A model generated the notes under the pieces. It worked only from the letters and a program-made list of their open reading frames with translations. It did no database searches and had not been told where the DNA came from. Of a DNA stretch of 64,000 nt, positions 32,016 through 45,098 are shown piece after piece; position 1 is the stretch's first letter, and each line of letters starts with the position of its first letter. A program made the translations under genes and the position numbers. The DNA is from Aphelenchoides besseyi (taxonomy: Eukaryota > Nematoda > Chromadorea > Rhabditida > Aphelenchoididae): the NCBI GenBank assembly GCA_024699855.1, contig JAMPIQ010000003.1:992001-1056000 (forward strand). The letters run 5' to 3'.

Positions 32016-33677
32016 ATGGCGAACGTTAAAAAGATTGCCCCTTGGCTGTTTCAATCAAAAATGAGCGACCGTTTTGCAAAACGAAACCAACTTCGCGAGT
32101 CCTCGAATTCCTACGATATTCGACTCTTGGCACAACCGTTGCGGTTGCAAACCACTGGGATTAATGTCAAGAATCTTTCTTCAAGGTGAGGTTGTTTGTT
32201 TGAACATTCGATTCTTTAGTCTTCAGGCATCGATGACCGAACAACAAGCCCACCTTCACACCAGATCAACTGCAAACTCACGGAGTGCCATATCGGTCGC
32301 TGGTCAATTTGTATGAGAAATGGGGACATGGAGGCTTTGGAATGATCCTCACCGGCAACGTTATGATCAACTGCATGCATTTGGAAGCGGCTGGAAATGT
32401 GATCGTTAGCAAAGAAACCGAATCGAAGGGGAAACGAGTTGCGTTGATCAAATTGTCAAACGCAATGAAATCTGATGGTGCGTTGGTGATCGTTCAATTG
32501 GGACACGCCGGAAGACAGACAGCAGCCACAATTAATCCATCACCTTACTCGTCTACAACAGTGAGCTGTCGAATGGCTCAAACTGCCTATGGAAAACCGA
32601 AACCAATGACTGCAGAAGAAATACAAAAGGAAGTGATAGATCGTTTTGTTTATGTTGCCAAAGAGTTACATGCTGCCGGATTTGATGGAATTCAGGCGAG
32701 GATGAAGATGTCAAGAACAATAATTTTTGTTTTAAATTCACAGAGCTCATGGCTACTTACTCACCTAGTTCCTCTCGGCCAAGATCAACGATCGCACTGA
32801 TGAGTACGGAGACTCAGTTCAGAATCGAGTTCGAATTGTTGAAGAGATCTATCGAGCCATACGGTTAGTTTAAGCGATCAGAATACTCGATCGCTTGTTT
32901 AGGAAAGAGCTCTCACCAGAGAGCAAGTTTGTGATTGGAATCAAAATGAACTCCGCTGATTCCGAGATGGGCAAATTGAACAATGTTCAGTTTTTGGCTA
33001 CTCGCTTCGAAGAACTCGGCTTCAACTTCATCAAATTGAGCGGCGGTTCGTACGAAAACTGGCAACTGATTCACAAGAAAGAGACAACAAAGAAGCGTGA
33101 AGTCATTTCCTTGAGTGCTCTTCTGCACTTAAGCCTCTACTCACGAAGATCGTTTTGTACCTCACCGGTGAATTCCGAACTGTTCCAGCGATGACAAAAG
33201 CGAGCGAACGAAAAGAAGTAGACGGAATTGGAATTGCAAGGCCAGCAGCCGCTGAACAGGTAGTTAAATGATTGAAAGATGAGAGTAATTTCTGTGCTTT
33301 CAGATTTTCCGAGGAAGATTCTGGAGGGTCGAGTGAAGAGCGCCGTTTACAACCATTTCGATCAGGACTTTAACAGCGCATTGATCTTGGCTCAAACTCA
33401 AATGCGTCAATTGGAAGCGACCAGATGGACGCAAAGCTATCGTGATCCATGTTATAGGTTGATTGACTTCAGTGATGATAAAGAAGCTCAAAACTTCCGA
33501 TGCGCTCTCGCGTGGTATTTGATTGCATCAATGGAATCGGAATTCTTTTTGAAGGATCCATACGACAAGTTTTTCAACTACGATTCAAAGAAAAATTACA
33601 ACACGTGGTTTAATCGTTTCTTTATGACCATTGTAGATGATGCGTCACAGAGAATTCAAATCCGATTGATCCCCTAA
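32016..33677 (+). pseudogene. Old-Yellow-Enzyme-type NADH:flavin oxidoreductase pseudogene
   Basis: Translated pieces follow the FMN-dependent ene-reductase family in order: LLAQPLRLQ, an ASMTE motif, YEKWGHGGFGMILTGNVMIN, IVQLGHAGRQT, MTAEEIQKEVIDRFVYVAKE, AAGFDGIQ, the HGYLL-FLSAKINDRTDEYG block, KFVIGIKMNS, NFIKLSGGSYE, IARPAAAEQ, and a C-terminal DFPRKILEGRVKSAVYNHFD exon. Decay is clear. There is a one-base shift just before the donor at about 32189 and another near 32240-32250. A TAG at 32766-32768 replaces the expected Gln in HGYLLTQF, and the frame shifts again near 33100. The far C-terminal exon remains open to 33677. It would have been a cytosolic flavoenzyme reducing activated alkenes. 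Several independent lesions make sequencing error an unlikely sole cause. Confidence 0.8.
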
Positions 33678-34227
33678 AATTAGTAGTTCAGTTTCTGTTG
33701 TCTCCTTATAATCTTTGTTTAATTATCGGTCACTTCAATCCGCAAATTTTCTTTCAACTTGTTCGTATCTCATCACAATTCTGTTGATTGAAGATTATTT
33801 AAAACATTAGTAAATAAAATTACTTAGACAGCAAGTTTGCAGTCATACGATCACTTGTCGTCGAACTAAAACAACGAACGTTAGAAGTCGCTTGGATTCG
33901 AGTTATAAAGTTGAATAAACTCATGCTAACCTCAATTCTACAATTGCAAATTGCACAAACATTAGAGTCTAAACGTCGCTAGTAGAAGCAAATGACCTGA
34001 AAATACAACAGAAAAGAACGTCAACTACGAGACATCAACGTTCGAGAAGGTCCAACTTCCAACGATTGCAGCTCAAGAAGCAGTCACCATGAAAGCTTGT
34101 GATTAACAGAACCATAATAGACACTAATGAACTTAAAATGCGGCGAATATCAACAGAATCCAATCAGCCAATGAGCCAAAATACACAACACCCCCCATTC
34201 CCTTGTATGACATGTCCATCACGTCAA

Positions 34228-34584
34228 TCAATTTATCTTGGAGATTCTGGCAACAACTAGTGTTTTTATTATGTTAATACATAGTCCAAAAGACTGGCCA
34301 TCTAACGTGCCCAAATTTGTAGTTACCGGATAACTGGCAAAGAAATGAGAGCACTTCGAAGCCAAACAATCTGTCAAAAATCGTCCAAAATTGCAAAAGT
34401 TTGTGCAGACCTTCCTGTCGATGATGCTGAGCTGTAATCTGACCCAATTGTTAATAAGGTCTGAAGAGGATAATTGTGTGAATTCGGAGAGCTGAAATTG
34501 ATCTTGAGTAGAATTGGAATCGAAAACATACTCGAAAGCCACTAAAATCAAGTTGACTGCAAAAACGACGTTAGTTGATCTCAA
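34228..34584 (-). CDS. Possible exon(s) of an unrecognised minus-strand gene
   Basis: The frame includes NLILVAFEYVFDSNSTQDQF and LINNWVRLQLSIIDRKVCTN, preceded by a TTTTTGCAG acceptor near 34562 and with a GTCTGC that could be a donor after IIDRK. It may belong to the same gene as the exon at 35351-35631. No motif recognised. Confidence 0.3.
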   Translation of the reverse strand: MRSTNVVFAVNLILVAFEYVFDSNSTQDQFQLSEFTQLSSSDLINNWVRLQLSIIDRKVCTNFCNFGRFLTDCLASKCSHFFASYPVTTNLGTLDGQSFGLCINIIKTLVVARISKIN

Positions 34585-35350
34585 TTGCTGTAGTTTTACA
34601 AAAACGACTACAAAAACGTGAATTAGTTTGTAGTGCTAATTGAACCATTTCTTTGAATGCAGAAGTGGAATTTGAAAGCTCGTCCCGACCAATCTCAGAT
34701 GTTGGTTACGATTATGCTCATATTGTCGTTGTAGAAGACTAGATCGTGCTTGCGTTCGGTATTGCTGACAGACTGTTGGCTTTAGATATAACGGATGATT
34801 ATAGAACAAGCAATTGAGTTGTTGGTTGTTTACTGCATTCGGTTTCCTTAAGCGACTACCTCAATTCGTTTGTTTCAAGTGCTACCAATTTGCCTCCTCT
34901 TGTTGTGTTCGCTCAGTCCACGTGGTTGTTTTTTTCCAGTGAAATGAGCCATGTATTGTCAAATTGCTTAACAACATTGAAGTCAGAAAACATCCAATTT
35001 GTCCACACTTTCAACATTGCGGAGATCGAAGTCCAAGCACCTTCGGAATCGAATTGGCCTGATTTAATTATGTTGCAGTCCATTGATCTTTAATGTATTT
35101 ATTGAACTTTGTTTGATATTAAACGTGGATCGAATAGAACAAATAAGTTTAAATTGAAAGCACCAAAAGTTCCACCATCGAGATTCAAAATTTTGATTAA
35201 ACGGTTTAATTAAGAAAGATTTTCTGTTACATAGGTTTGGTAATCTCCCTGAAGCAAACACATGTGGTTTTTGGTCGAATATGTTTCAATAAGCTCATGG
35301 TGATTAGTTTCCTAAATCGGTAGAATCAGTTAATGGCATTTTAAACTTAC
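34585..35350. other. Putative intronic/intergenic sequence
   Basis: Nothing recognisable; short frames on both strands only. Confidence 0.3.
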
Positions 35351-35631
35351 ACTGCTGGTCGACAGTTTGACCTTATACAACGATATCAACGACATTCCAT
35401 TTTTTGTCAATGTAAATCTTTGGCATTCTTTTTGTCCATAATCAATCCTATAAAGCAGTTGGATATCTTCATCAAAGAGGAAATATGGATCGCTTGTGAA
35501 ATTCAGTTGCTCATAAAGTACTCGCATGCTGAAATTGTAGTCGTAGTTGTGCACGAAAATGGTATAGTAGTCGAGGTGATTTGAATAAAATGCAATCAAA
35601 AGCTTGTTTTCCATCTTTGTTTTGCAGGCAA
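35351..35631 (-). CDS. Single exon of a minus-strand gene cut off by transposons
   Basis: Bounded by a CTTTAG acceptor (35632-35634) and a GTAAGT donor (RC of 35345-35350). It encodes MENKLLIAFYSNHLDYYTIF, then FSMRVLYEQLNFTSDPYFLF and YRIDYGQKECQRFTLTKNG. The aromatic-rich pattern suggests a secreted or extracellular beta-rich protein. The upstream side is a truncated mariner followed by a Helitron, so the 5' exons are either far upstream or lost. Confidence 0.45.
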
Positions 35632-35663
35632 CTAAAGGTATGTTGCATTGAGGTACTATTGTA

Positions 35664-36300
35664 GTGTCCCATAAGTTTTGCAACAGTCTGAGTTTTTATG
35701 CGAATTTTTTGGTTGGAAATTTTTGAACCGAAAATGTCGAAATTTTATGGGGTCATTTTTTGTGTTATTTTTAATGGTATTAAAACGAGAACAAGTCCGT
35801 CTTTTACTTCACTTCCAATGGCTTCAAGGTGTAAGTTATGCACATGCGGCGAAGACAATAAACGAACTATATGGCGAAACTATGGCCCGAACTACTGCTT
35901 GGCGCTGGTACAAAACGTTTGAAAGAGAAGGAATGCGCGTAACAGATGTAAAGCGAATCGGACGGCCACGAAAAGTTGATCGTGAAGCAGTGATAAGCGC
36001 TATCGAAACAACCCCTACTTTAATAACTCGAATGCTGGAACAAGATCTTAACTGCGGACACTCAACAATCGCCAGAATTTTAGAAAATGAGGGTATTTTT
36101 AACGAAACATAATGAATTGATGTTTTCTTAGGTTTAAAATGGCGTAAAACTCGTTGGGTTCCGCGTGAATTAAACGACCGGCAAAAACAAGAACGTCTAA
36201 GAATTTCGGAGCTCTTACTGCAACGAGAAAAAGATGAACCATTTCTCCAGGATGTTATCACAATGGATGACAAGAGTTCTGGCGAGCCACAAATTAATAT
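35664..36300 (+). mobile_element. Mariner element, right part missing
   Basis: Starts after a TA (35662-35663) with GTCCCATAAGTTTTGCAACA, typical of mariner ends. No inverted partner is found before the Helitron at 36370. The coding region stops before the second catalytic Asp block, so only about half of the element remains. Confidence 0.7.
35777..36290 (+). pseudogene. Mariner transposase, N-terminal half
   Basis: The frame begins LKREQVRLLLHFQWLQGVSY with an HTH (TTAWRWYKTFEREGM), the linker KRIGRPRKVDREAV and NCGHSTIARILENEGIFNE, then after a stop LKWRKTRWVPRELNDRQKQE and DVITMDDKS, which holds the first catalytic Asp. The usual mariner motifs beyond that are absent. Confidence 0.8.
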
Positions 36301-36369
36301 TATAATTGTACGTTATCAATTTTGTTGTTAATAAACTGATTTTGTAATGCAAATCTTAACCACAGCAAT

Positions 36370-39300
36370 TTAACCAAATTTATTTGAAAACACGCCACTC
36401 AACCTCCGCCAACTAGTCCGCAAACCAAACTCGTGTAACGTTAAATTTCGGTCGTTTAACAAATATTCCAATCGACGTAAAGCTCCGCCTTCTCTTTGTC
36501 GTGCTAATTCATCCGACGTTAAATTTGAAGGAAATGCAGCTCGTGGAGGGAGCAAAAAATCCTTAAACTTTTCCCATGCATCCAGCGGTTTGTCAATACC
36601 TCCCATTAGCACTTGTGCAAATGTTAATGTAAAACGAAAAACTGATCGATGGTTTTTGGTTTGCTCGAGTGCATCAAGAAAAAGTTTATCGTTTGCGATG
36701 AATCCTAATGCTTTTGCGGCATCAACGAAGTCATCGTAAGTTTGATCATTAACCGTTCGAGCATCTTCGTATGAACGAATTCCGGGACGCTTAAGCACGA
36801 TCAATCTTAATGCGGACAATTGGTGATTATAAAATGGCACTGGCGATAAGCCGACTACACGTTTCAGCAACTTTTTTGCAGGACGCCATCGTTTTTCGGT
36901 TTTTATGTAAACATAACATGAAGCAAAATCAGTAAACGTTAAGTTTGAAGATTCAACGTTGTCTTGGTTTTCACGGTTGTACGACATCCACGCAGTAAAA
37001 GGTGAATACGAATCTTCATCTTCGTCGACATTCGCATATTCGTACAATTGTTCTACTGAATCATAGTGATTCGGTTGAAAAGTTATGGAATGTTGTCGTG
37101 GTAGATGTATACGCAAAAAAAACGCATTATGAGATACATAAAAAGGACCTAATAAGTAAATGTTTGCCAACGCTTCATGTACAGTCACGTAATGCACGCG
37201 CAAATAGTAAGCAGCTTCATCGACATCGACTGTTACTTTTCCGTCGTTGTCCTTACGTAAATTCTTAAAAATGTCGTTTTTTCCACGATCTAATTTAATC
37301 ATTTCTACGTAAACTTCAGATGCACCTTTCGTTATGTATTTGTATAGATACCGCTTGCAGCGTTCGTGGCGAATAAATTCGACATTTGAATGACCATTCC
37401 AAAAACTGAGAATGTACGGGTTGTATGGAACTACATCAAGATCAGTAACTGTGCGCAATTTTCCAGTAGTATCCTTCAATACAGAACTTGAACCTCCCAT
37501 TTTAGGCGTCAAACGTCTGTACCGCGCAACATCTTCTTCGACTACTGTATTAGGAACCGAATTTTGTGGATAACCTTTTGCGCATTGCCCCTTTTTCTTT
37601 TCGCGTCGACATAGTGATGTATCGCTGTGAGAGTGGACGTTAAACTTTAAAACACGATTGCGTAGTTCATTTAAATTATCAGAAACTCCAGCTGGTGGTA
37701 GACGTGCCGAAATTATGTCATCAACAAACGCTGCATCTCGAATTGCGTCGCTTTCTATTGAAACACACAGATGAGCGTGCAGTAAACCTCTTTTTTGTTC
37801 CTCGATCGCCACTGCGTACCATAGTAACTTCCCGAGAATCCCTTTTTTTGATGAGCTTGGGCCTTTTAGTTTCTTCATAAACGCGCAAAGCTTAAGACGA
37901 AAAACTCGATTCAACAGATCAGGAGCATTTTCGGGATTGACGTTAAACTTTTCACATGCAATCAAAAACTCTGGCCATTTTGGTTTGTCGTTAACGTAAT
38001 GAAAAACTCGGCCGATCCGAGTTTGTCATCAAGTAAACACGTTCGCTTATAAGCCGCTTCCAAGTAGTCTTTCGACAGTTTATGTCCCGGCGGAAACTTC
38101 AGAATTCTTCCGATTTTATCTACCTTTTGGCCGTCGACAATCAAATTGTTAGTTTGCAGAAGTCTTTTCAGTTGCTCGTAATAAGCTGATCGCATCTCTT
38201 CTGCTTTTGCATAGCGCAGTTTTGGGGTTTCGTTTAAGTAATACTGTAACTCATTCCAGACAATTCGAAAGTGTCCTTGAATAATCCACTCGTCCTTTAG
38301 TTTTTCGAATGAATGAATGCGATGGAAAAAACGATCATCTGGACGTCGTGCCAGAAGATGTTTCATACATTCACGTATCGAACAATATCGTCGGCTTTTA
38401 TTTTTTCTGAAATCCTTTTCTTTCGCGGTTGCAACCGTTTCAATTCGATGCTCTTCATTTAAGTCCATAAAGCCCTCCAGAACCGGATTATAACTGCACA
38501 ATTCATCAAAATTCGGCAACTCGTCATTCCATTGGTCTTCTTCATCTTCCTCATCACTTTGGTACCCTTTTTGCAGCAATAATTTGCGTGGAATTAGTTG
38601 CTCTCCTGTTGGTGCCATCAGTGTGTACACCAAAGGATCAACGTTAGCGCTGAAAGGTTGTATTTGCGGCAAATTCGTCCGACTTTTCTTCATCTTAGGG
38701 TTTCTACTGAAAACCCAAACCCCATTTGGGATTTCAGGCACTCCGGTATTGTCGCCGGACTCTTGAAAAAGCACTGCTGTTATTACCGAATCACCGGGTA
38801 GGTTTACTTGGTGCTTGTGAAGTTCGTGTGTTAACAGTTCACGTCCAACTTGTCGATCTTCAACAAAATTCATTACGAAATGAGGGATTGACTCGTCATT
38901 AGCGTGCTCATTCAAATACTCATACGCCGATCGATAAGCCTTTGCGAATGGATTGTTAGCTGTGATATATTGAAATAGCTCATCTACAATTTCTTTGCCA
39001 AATTTTTTGTGCAACAAATCAAATGCTGAATTTCGATGCTTTTTACCCGATGTTTGCAATGGTTGGTTTTCAATATTCTTCAAGAACTCTTCACTCGTAC
39101 TGTTCATTGCAAACGCAGAACCAAATTTAGGAATTCCGGACCACGGAGAAATAGGAGATAATTGGAAAGTAAAATCCAAATTTGTACGTACTATCGGCGG
39201 ACCACGAACTTTAGGTTGCTTTCGATCAACCATTACAGATCCCATAGATATCAACTTGTTATAAGTTATCGAATTTTTTCGGAATTCATTACCGATTGGG

Positions 39301-40832
39301 TTATCGTGGTTTTTGTCTAATACTTGCAACCAATTTTGCATGAATTTTGGCATTTGAGGAAGAGTGGGATACACTACACGTCCATTGCTACAACACACAA
39401 AATAACTTTCATTGGGAAAGAGACAGGCATTGCAACTTTTACAGTAAACATTCATCTGTCCGCAATTCTGAGGGAGCACCAAACATTGTTTGCTTATAAA
39501 AGCTGATTGATCCATGCATTGTCTACCGCGAGTCTTCGATTTCTTTTTGAGCTTGATATTTGATGGCATCAAAACAGTACGTCGACGGGTTTTCATTGGC
39601 GAAACGGAGATTTGGTTATCGACAAAATTTCCAAAAAAACCTTTCGCTTTCTTCTTAGGTATTGGTCCCGGAGATTCCGGAGAATCGTCGTATTCCACAT
39701 CAGATAGATCAGAATCTGATGAAAGTATTACTTGACAGATGGGAACAACTTCACTCGATCTTCGACTTTCTTTGTGTTTTGGAGTTTGCTGAGTAATTGT
39801 CGGAAACGTATTTGCGCAAAGTTGATTTATATACGATTCAAATGCTTGATCATAATTAGCAAAACTTTCGACAAACAAATCTAACAACTTTGCACGTTTC
39901 TCATTGCCAGTTTCGTTTTCCTTCAGCATAAATGTATGCTGCTCTACTACCGACTCTTTGATGCTTTTGAAAAACAACAACGTGTTACTGTATACGTATG
40001 CTGCGCAGTTTGTTCCATCGGTTTGTTTGTCAGTTTCTTTTCCAATATCGATTAGAATCATTGTTGCCAATGAATTCATTTGATAATGACTGACAAATAT
40101 CGACTGGAAAATACGTTCAAACTGATCGACGTAGTGATTCAAAGGAGCCATTTGGTAGGAATCGCAGTAATAAACTGCGTATTGTGAACTGTTTTCTTTT
40201 ACTACCATAATTGCTAATACGAAATGACTTCGAATTGCATCAAAGATTGGTATAACCAAAAACATCGATCCCCCTTTGTCTGAAATTTTTGGAGGCGCAA
40301 TTAGATAATGATTCAATGGATTTGGATTGCAACCGGTTTCCCAAATTGCGCGCGGTGGAAAGGTGTTATTATCTACCCAAAATGTGTTGGACAACAAACC
40401 AATTGTGCGGTTATCATTACCAATAAAATGGGCCAACGAATACATGATCGACGTTGCATCAATGTATCCGTCGCCAGCTATTGTGCGCAATTGTTCAGTG
40501 CCAACGATTGCACTGGTTGCAATAACTGCAGTACATTGGTCACTTCGATTGTGGGTTGCTGATTTTGTTCCCAAAAATAACAAACCATTCATTGACACAC
40601 TTGGTGCAGATTTATAAGTTTTTGTTGTATCAATTGGTGTATCGAATTGCGATATTTCGTTATCTGAACCGCTCCATTCTAACTCTGCTTCGTATTCTTC
40701 GGTTTGTTTTTTCAATGAATCGAAAGTCGACTGCGAAGATTTCTTTGGACGACCGAGTGATTTACCTTTCTTAGTGGGTCGACCTACTGGTTGCCCACTA
40801 CGTCGATGCTCTCGTTGTGTGAACTTTCCCAT
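36370..40832 (-). pseudogene. Helitron Rep protein with N-terminal Ulp1 protease; one frameshift; helicase missing
   Basis: Two abutting frames (40832-37962, 956 codons; 37965-36370, 531 codons) make one protein with a one-base loss at about 37985, inside the FITLTTN motif. Order: basic AT-hook-like GRPTKKGKSLGRPKK; a Ulp1/C48 protease with H203 (SHFVLAIMVV), D224 (YYCDSY), Q270 and C276 (QTDGTNCAAYVY), all catalytic residues present; a Cys-rich zinc finger (CGQMNVYCKSCNAC); then Rep: the HUH motif KRGLLHAHLCVSIE (His63/His65 of the second frame), SFWNGHSNVEF and the catalytic tyrosine block RYLYKYITKG. This defines a Helitron rolling-circle initiator. Sequence ends shortly after LHEFGLRTSWRRLS, where the Pif1-type helicase should begin, and a truncated mariner follows. 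Helitrons with added protease domains are known; this copy looks inactive. Confidence 0.8.
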
Positions 40833-41353
40833 AAGATAACAGTCAACAACAATTTAGTACGATTGACTGTTTGGTTTTGGTTATCAAAAATAGCAAAACT
40901 GAAAAGTCCGAAAATGAAATTCTGCAAACGAAAAAAATGATTGCTTTTAGCGTCCAGGATTTTGCCACCTGCAATTTTGTCTTCAAACGCTAAATATGAA
41001 ATTAAATAGAAAGAAGTGTCTCAATAAACTATGGAGAGAGAAAATTGAAAATGATCAGTATATTGTAAAAAAGTGTGTTTTCATGATTTTGTGAGGTCAC
41101 TCTTGTATTATATCAAAATATATCTTAAGATTAGTTATTCTACAATTAATTCTTTCTAGTTACAATATAACTAAACACTTTTACGACGCCGGAAACTACA
41201 TTTGAACTTGATCTTGTAATTTCGACAAAATTTTGCGTTTTTGAGAATATTTTTGGAAATTTTGATAGTTTTGATGCTCCAATATCTTCAAAATTTACTA
41301 CATTTACTATTACAACATTAGATAAACAAAGTAGATCGATAAGAATTAGTAGA

Positions 41354-41453
41354 NNNNNNNNNNNNNNNNNNNNNNNNNNNNNNNNNNNNNNNNNNNNNNN
41401 NNNNNNNNNNNNNNNNNNNNNNNNNNNNNNNNNNNNNNNNNNNNNNNNNNNNN
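41354..41453. other. Assembly gap, 100 N
   Basis: Exactly 100 N, the usual placeholder for a gap of unknown size. It interrupts the gene at 41460-41938. Confidence 0.98.
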
Positions 41454-41938
41454 TCCGAGCGTGAAGCAAGTGATATTGGCCGAAGGCCCACAATCTGTCC
41501 ATCCGCCGTCCGAGAATTGCGTTGATTCCACGGAGAAGGCGTTGTTGATGGCGCAGATGAGGGCCATCGATGATATAGCCGTAGACGAACTGGTAGTCTA
41601 AACGTAGTTTGAGTTCGTCTATTGGACTTAATCCTGGCTGTTTATAGGCCAGGTACTGCTGGATTCGGCTCGAGTTGTGTGTTCGGCAGAAACAACTGTG
41701 TTGGCGAGGCACTTGTTCTTACCGAACAAACGTAGTCCAATATGGTCGTTGCCGTTAGTGGGGAACTTAAAGGGTTATTATTCATTACCTGTTGCATGCA
41801 ACGGCCATCGGGGCCCATATACAGGCACAAACGGTGTCCTTTACTGTTAAACCAACTGCAAAGAAGAAGATTACTAAAAGAACTACAACAAAAAACTTAC
41901 ATGTCGAAAAAATTGTAGAAGTCGTTAATATTGAACAT
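41454..41938 (-). CDS. Small Cys-containing protein gene, 3' end in the gap
   Basis: From an ATG at 41938 the minus strand reads MFNINDFYNFFDM, an intron of about 45 bases, then WFNSKGHRLCLYMGPDGRCM. Further on, two frames are both protein-like: NGNDHIGLRLFGKNKCLANT and MNNNPLSSPLTATTILDYVC. Near the gap SVESTQFSDGGWTDCGPSAN appears. The Gly/Asn/Trp/Cys pattern suggests a beta-trefoil or lectin-like module. The exact exon chain is unresolved and the end lies in the N run. A TATATATACATATA tract at about 42077-42090 could be promoter sequence. Confidence 0.4.
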
Positions 41939-42099
41939 TTTTGAAACTCAATTAAATAGCACGATAGAAACAGTGATAAACGAAAAGGGCGAGTGAATAA
42001 CCGACTAAATTCACAACAAAGTTGCGAACTCAATTCGGATATCCACTCGCCCAACTGACTGATATGGAAGTTGACTATATATACATATAACAGATTACC

Positions 42100-45080
42100 T
42101 TGAGTACTTGACTTGTGACAATCATCTTGTAATGATGCGGTCAGGTCATTAGAACTTTGCTTGCAGTAATTTAATTTTCAAAAAGTCTCGCTGTTCGTTG
42201 TGTCCTAAAACAAACCCTCAGGTAGAGTACCCGAAAAAATTGACATCTACTAGAACTACAATAGTTGCCCTTTATCATCGTGTTTCCTGACCACGAGGTG
42301 TTGATTACAAATTTCAGCATGATATTTACAGTCAACATAGCGTTGGAGTTTTGCAAGATATGCAAAAACCGTCATTTTAGTGTGCGTCCATTCCATGATA
42401 AGACAAATGTAAATTGCTTGCTCACTGATGAGTAACGAGCAATGTGTTGGGTGAATTTGATAATTCACTTATTCGTCTTACTGACACCTACCGGGGTTGC
42501 TAAAACAACCGATGTTAACACGATTTTTTCACTTAAACTTTCACTCCCTCGTTCCACATACTTTGTTTCTATTAACAAATAACTGATAACGTTTAAATGA
42601 GCAGAATCTTTCCGTTTGTTGTTGAGCTTCATAGTGAAAATAAATTGCCTATAGTTATGCAATTCCGTCTTTTGCTTTGCTTTTAAAAGAGTTACTTGAT
42701 TCCAGAATCTTAAAGAATTTGCTATATTAAAAATGAGAGCTAACCGTTTGAATGTTACCCAATTATAGTTAACCATTTAATTTGTGAGCGGCTCCGAAGT
42801 TAACGGTTGGGTGATCAAAGTCATTCGATTCATATGCTCTTTCACTTCTTGTACTGGCAATTGTTGTTCGCGCAGTTGTTTAACTTGAGTTGCAATCAAG
42901 GCCTCTGGTCGTTGTTTGGACAATTTCGAGTATCGGTTGATGACCGATTTCTTCATATTCGTGGATTCATATCCGGAGATTTCGGGTGTGGAAGTGGGGA
43001 AGATTTAGTCGTATGGGATGATCAAAGCGAGTAACAATGTGATGTGACGGACAAATGGGGAAATATTAAGATGTGTCGCGGCTTGGACGGTGACTAAATT
43101 GATTGAATCGGGAGTACAATGAAGAACTCATAAAGGACAGTTTAATGGATAGATCAAACTTTGAATCAAAACACAGCGATAAATCTTTACTCTTCTCATG
43201 GTGTGGTCGAAATCCAAAAGCTAGAATAATCCGCAACATTCTGGACGTCGAGAAAAAGACTTAACGATAACGTTTGGAAATTAGATGCGGCGGTTTGGGA
43301 TTGCATGTTTTCGCGGTCGGAGGGGATAGTCGCGACAGTCGTCAAGTCGAATTGCTGTTCACAGTTTAAACTTCTTTGTCCGTAGCTACCATTGGTTTTG
43401 GAATTTTCGATGGAGTATTGCGGGGCAGAAGGCTAATCATGGTTGTGGAATTTGCAGCTATCGCAGATGATTGAAGATGTGGATTGATGGGCTGATTTTG
43501 AGTTGAATTAGCGAACGAAACGGCGTCGACCGAACGTGTTAAAGCGTTGGTCATCGAGTTAACGAACAACAAATGAACGATATTACCCAAAGATTATTCC
43601 GATAGTTTTTTGGTTTGATCATCGTCAAAATTAATTCTTTCAATTTATATGATTATAACGGATACTTGTCTATCTTCCAAGTTCTGCCAACGAAAACACT
43701 TGGCATTGTAGTAACTTTCAATAAATTTCAATAAGACGGAATAAGGATAAATTTTGCGATAATCCGTGTTGTGGTTGGAGCTCGGCGCCTTTAGGAACGG
43801 AATAAAGTGGAAATATTTATTGGGTATAAGGATAACAATCAAAATAAGAACGCAAAAAGCGAAAAAAGGGAGCAACAAAAACAGACTGTCGACCGTTGGC
43901 GCTACTGCTGAGCGAACCCCAGTCAACAAGCGAACGGTTGAAAAGCAAAGGAGGCAATGAGACGGCGGACAATTGTTTGGGGAGTCAGTGGAGGTCTTAG
44001 GGCAATTTACGATTGGCTCAAACACAACAACTGACTTGCCCAAATCCTTGACCAACGGAATTGCCAAACCAATAAGTGTCCAACCAACCACCGACTCTGA
44101 GCTTTGAAACAACGACCACTATTGAGTTTGACTTCCATCAACGTACAACGATTCGAATTTGTTGCGACAATTTATCTTCAGAAGTGACGATCCATGTTCT
44201 CGTAAATGCAACGACCAACGTTTTTGTCGACCACCGATTTGTTGGGTCACAGGTGCCAACAAGAATGCGATATTGACGAGACACGGGATTTGCTCATGAA
44301 TCAATTTCCACCCGATGCATCATGTAGTTTTCTCGACCCTTCGTATCCAAGAGAAGTCAACGGAAATACTCAAACTTGGATTGATAAACCTTTATAACAA
44401 CATATAATTGCGACTGAACAATCTCGATAACAACACCGAGATCTTAAGGGTCACTGGGGAGTAAACAAACAACAATCTTTTGACCAATCAATCTCCAGAA
44501 ATATTCACGAACGGACAAAGCGAAAAAAGGACCTCCGACTCACATCGTCGGTCAGTGAAATCGAATTGGTTCCCTCGCTTGTGACTTGGAATTTGACAAT
44601 CGACTTTTTGTGTTAAAAATGTTTCAATTAAAAGGCTGAGTGCCAGAAACAGACCTCAGTTCATGAGTCAGAAGTTCGAAGGTGCCTAGCAAAGCGACTG
44701 CTGTATTCAGAAGAAAAGCACCAGGAATCTCCGAATAGAATCTCTTGACATAATCAATGGAGAGGCAAAGAAGAAAAACCTATTGACGACAATCAACACT
44801 CCGAACAAACCACAAAGCGGTCGCTCGAACTTTCGCTTCTTTTCACAAATCGGGGGTTTGGACTTTCGGTTTAATGCGAAGGTGTGATAACAAGGATCAA
44901 ATAACAATGACCTTTCTCGTCAATCACGTGAACTTTATGCAATTGAATATGTTGATCGGATTAACAAACACAATAGTTTTCGGTTCAAAAGATGTGAAGG
45001 TGGAAGAGATGTTCGGAGCCAAATTGAACTCGATGTCAGCAGTTGATTTCTGAATTGTCAATGAGCTCAAGTGGGTCGAT
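42100..45080. other. No clearly supported gene
   Basis: Several frames have membrane-like or Cys-containing stretches. These include a minus frame 43645-44112 with FLLLPFFAFCVLILIVILIP, and a plus frame 44206-44397 with CQQECDIDETRDLLMNQFPP. I could not decide between strands or join exons. A small gene could be hidden near 43640-44400. Confidence 0.35.
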
Positions 45081-45098
45081 TTGATGTAAGAATTGGAG

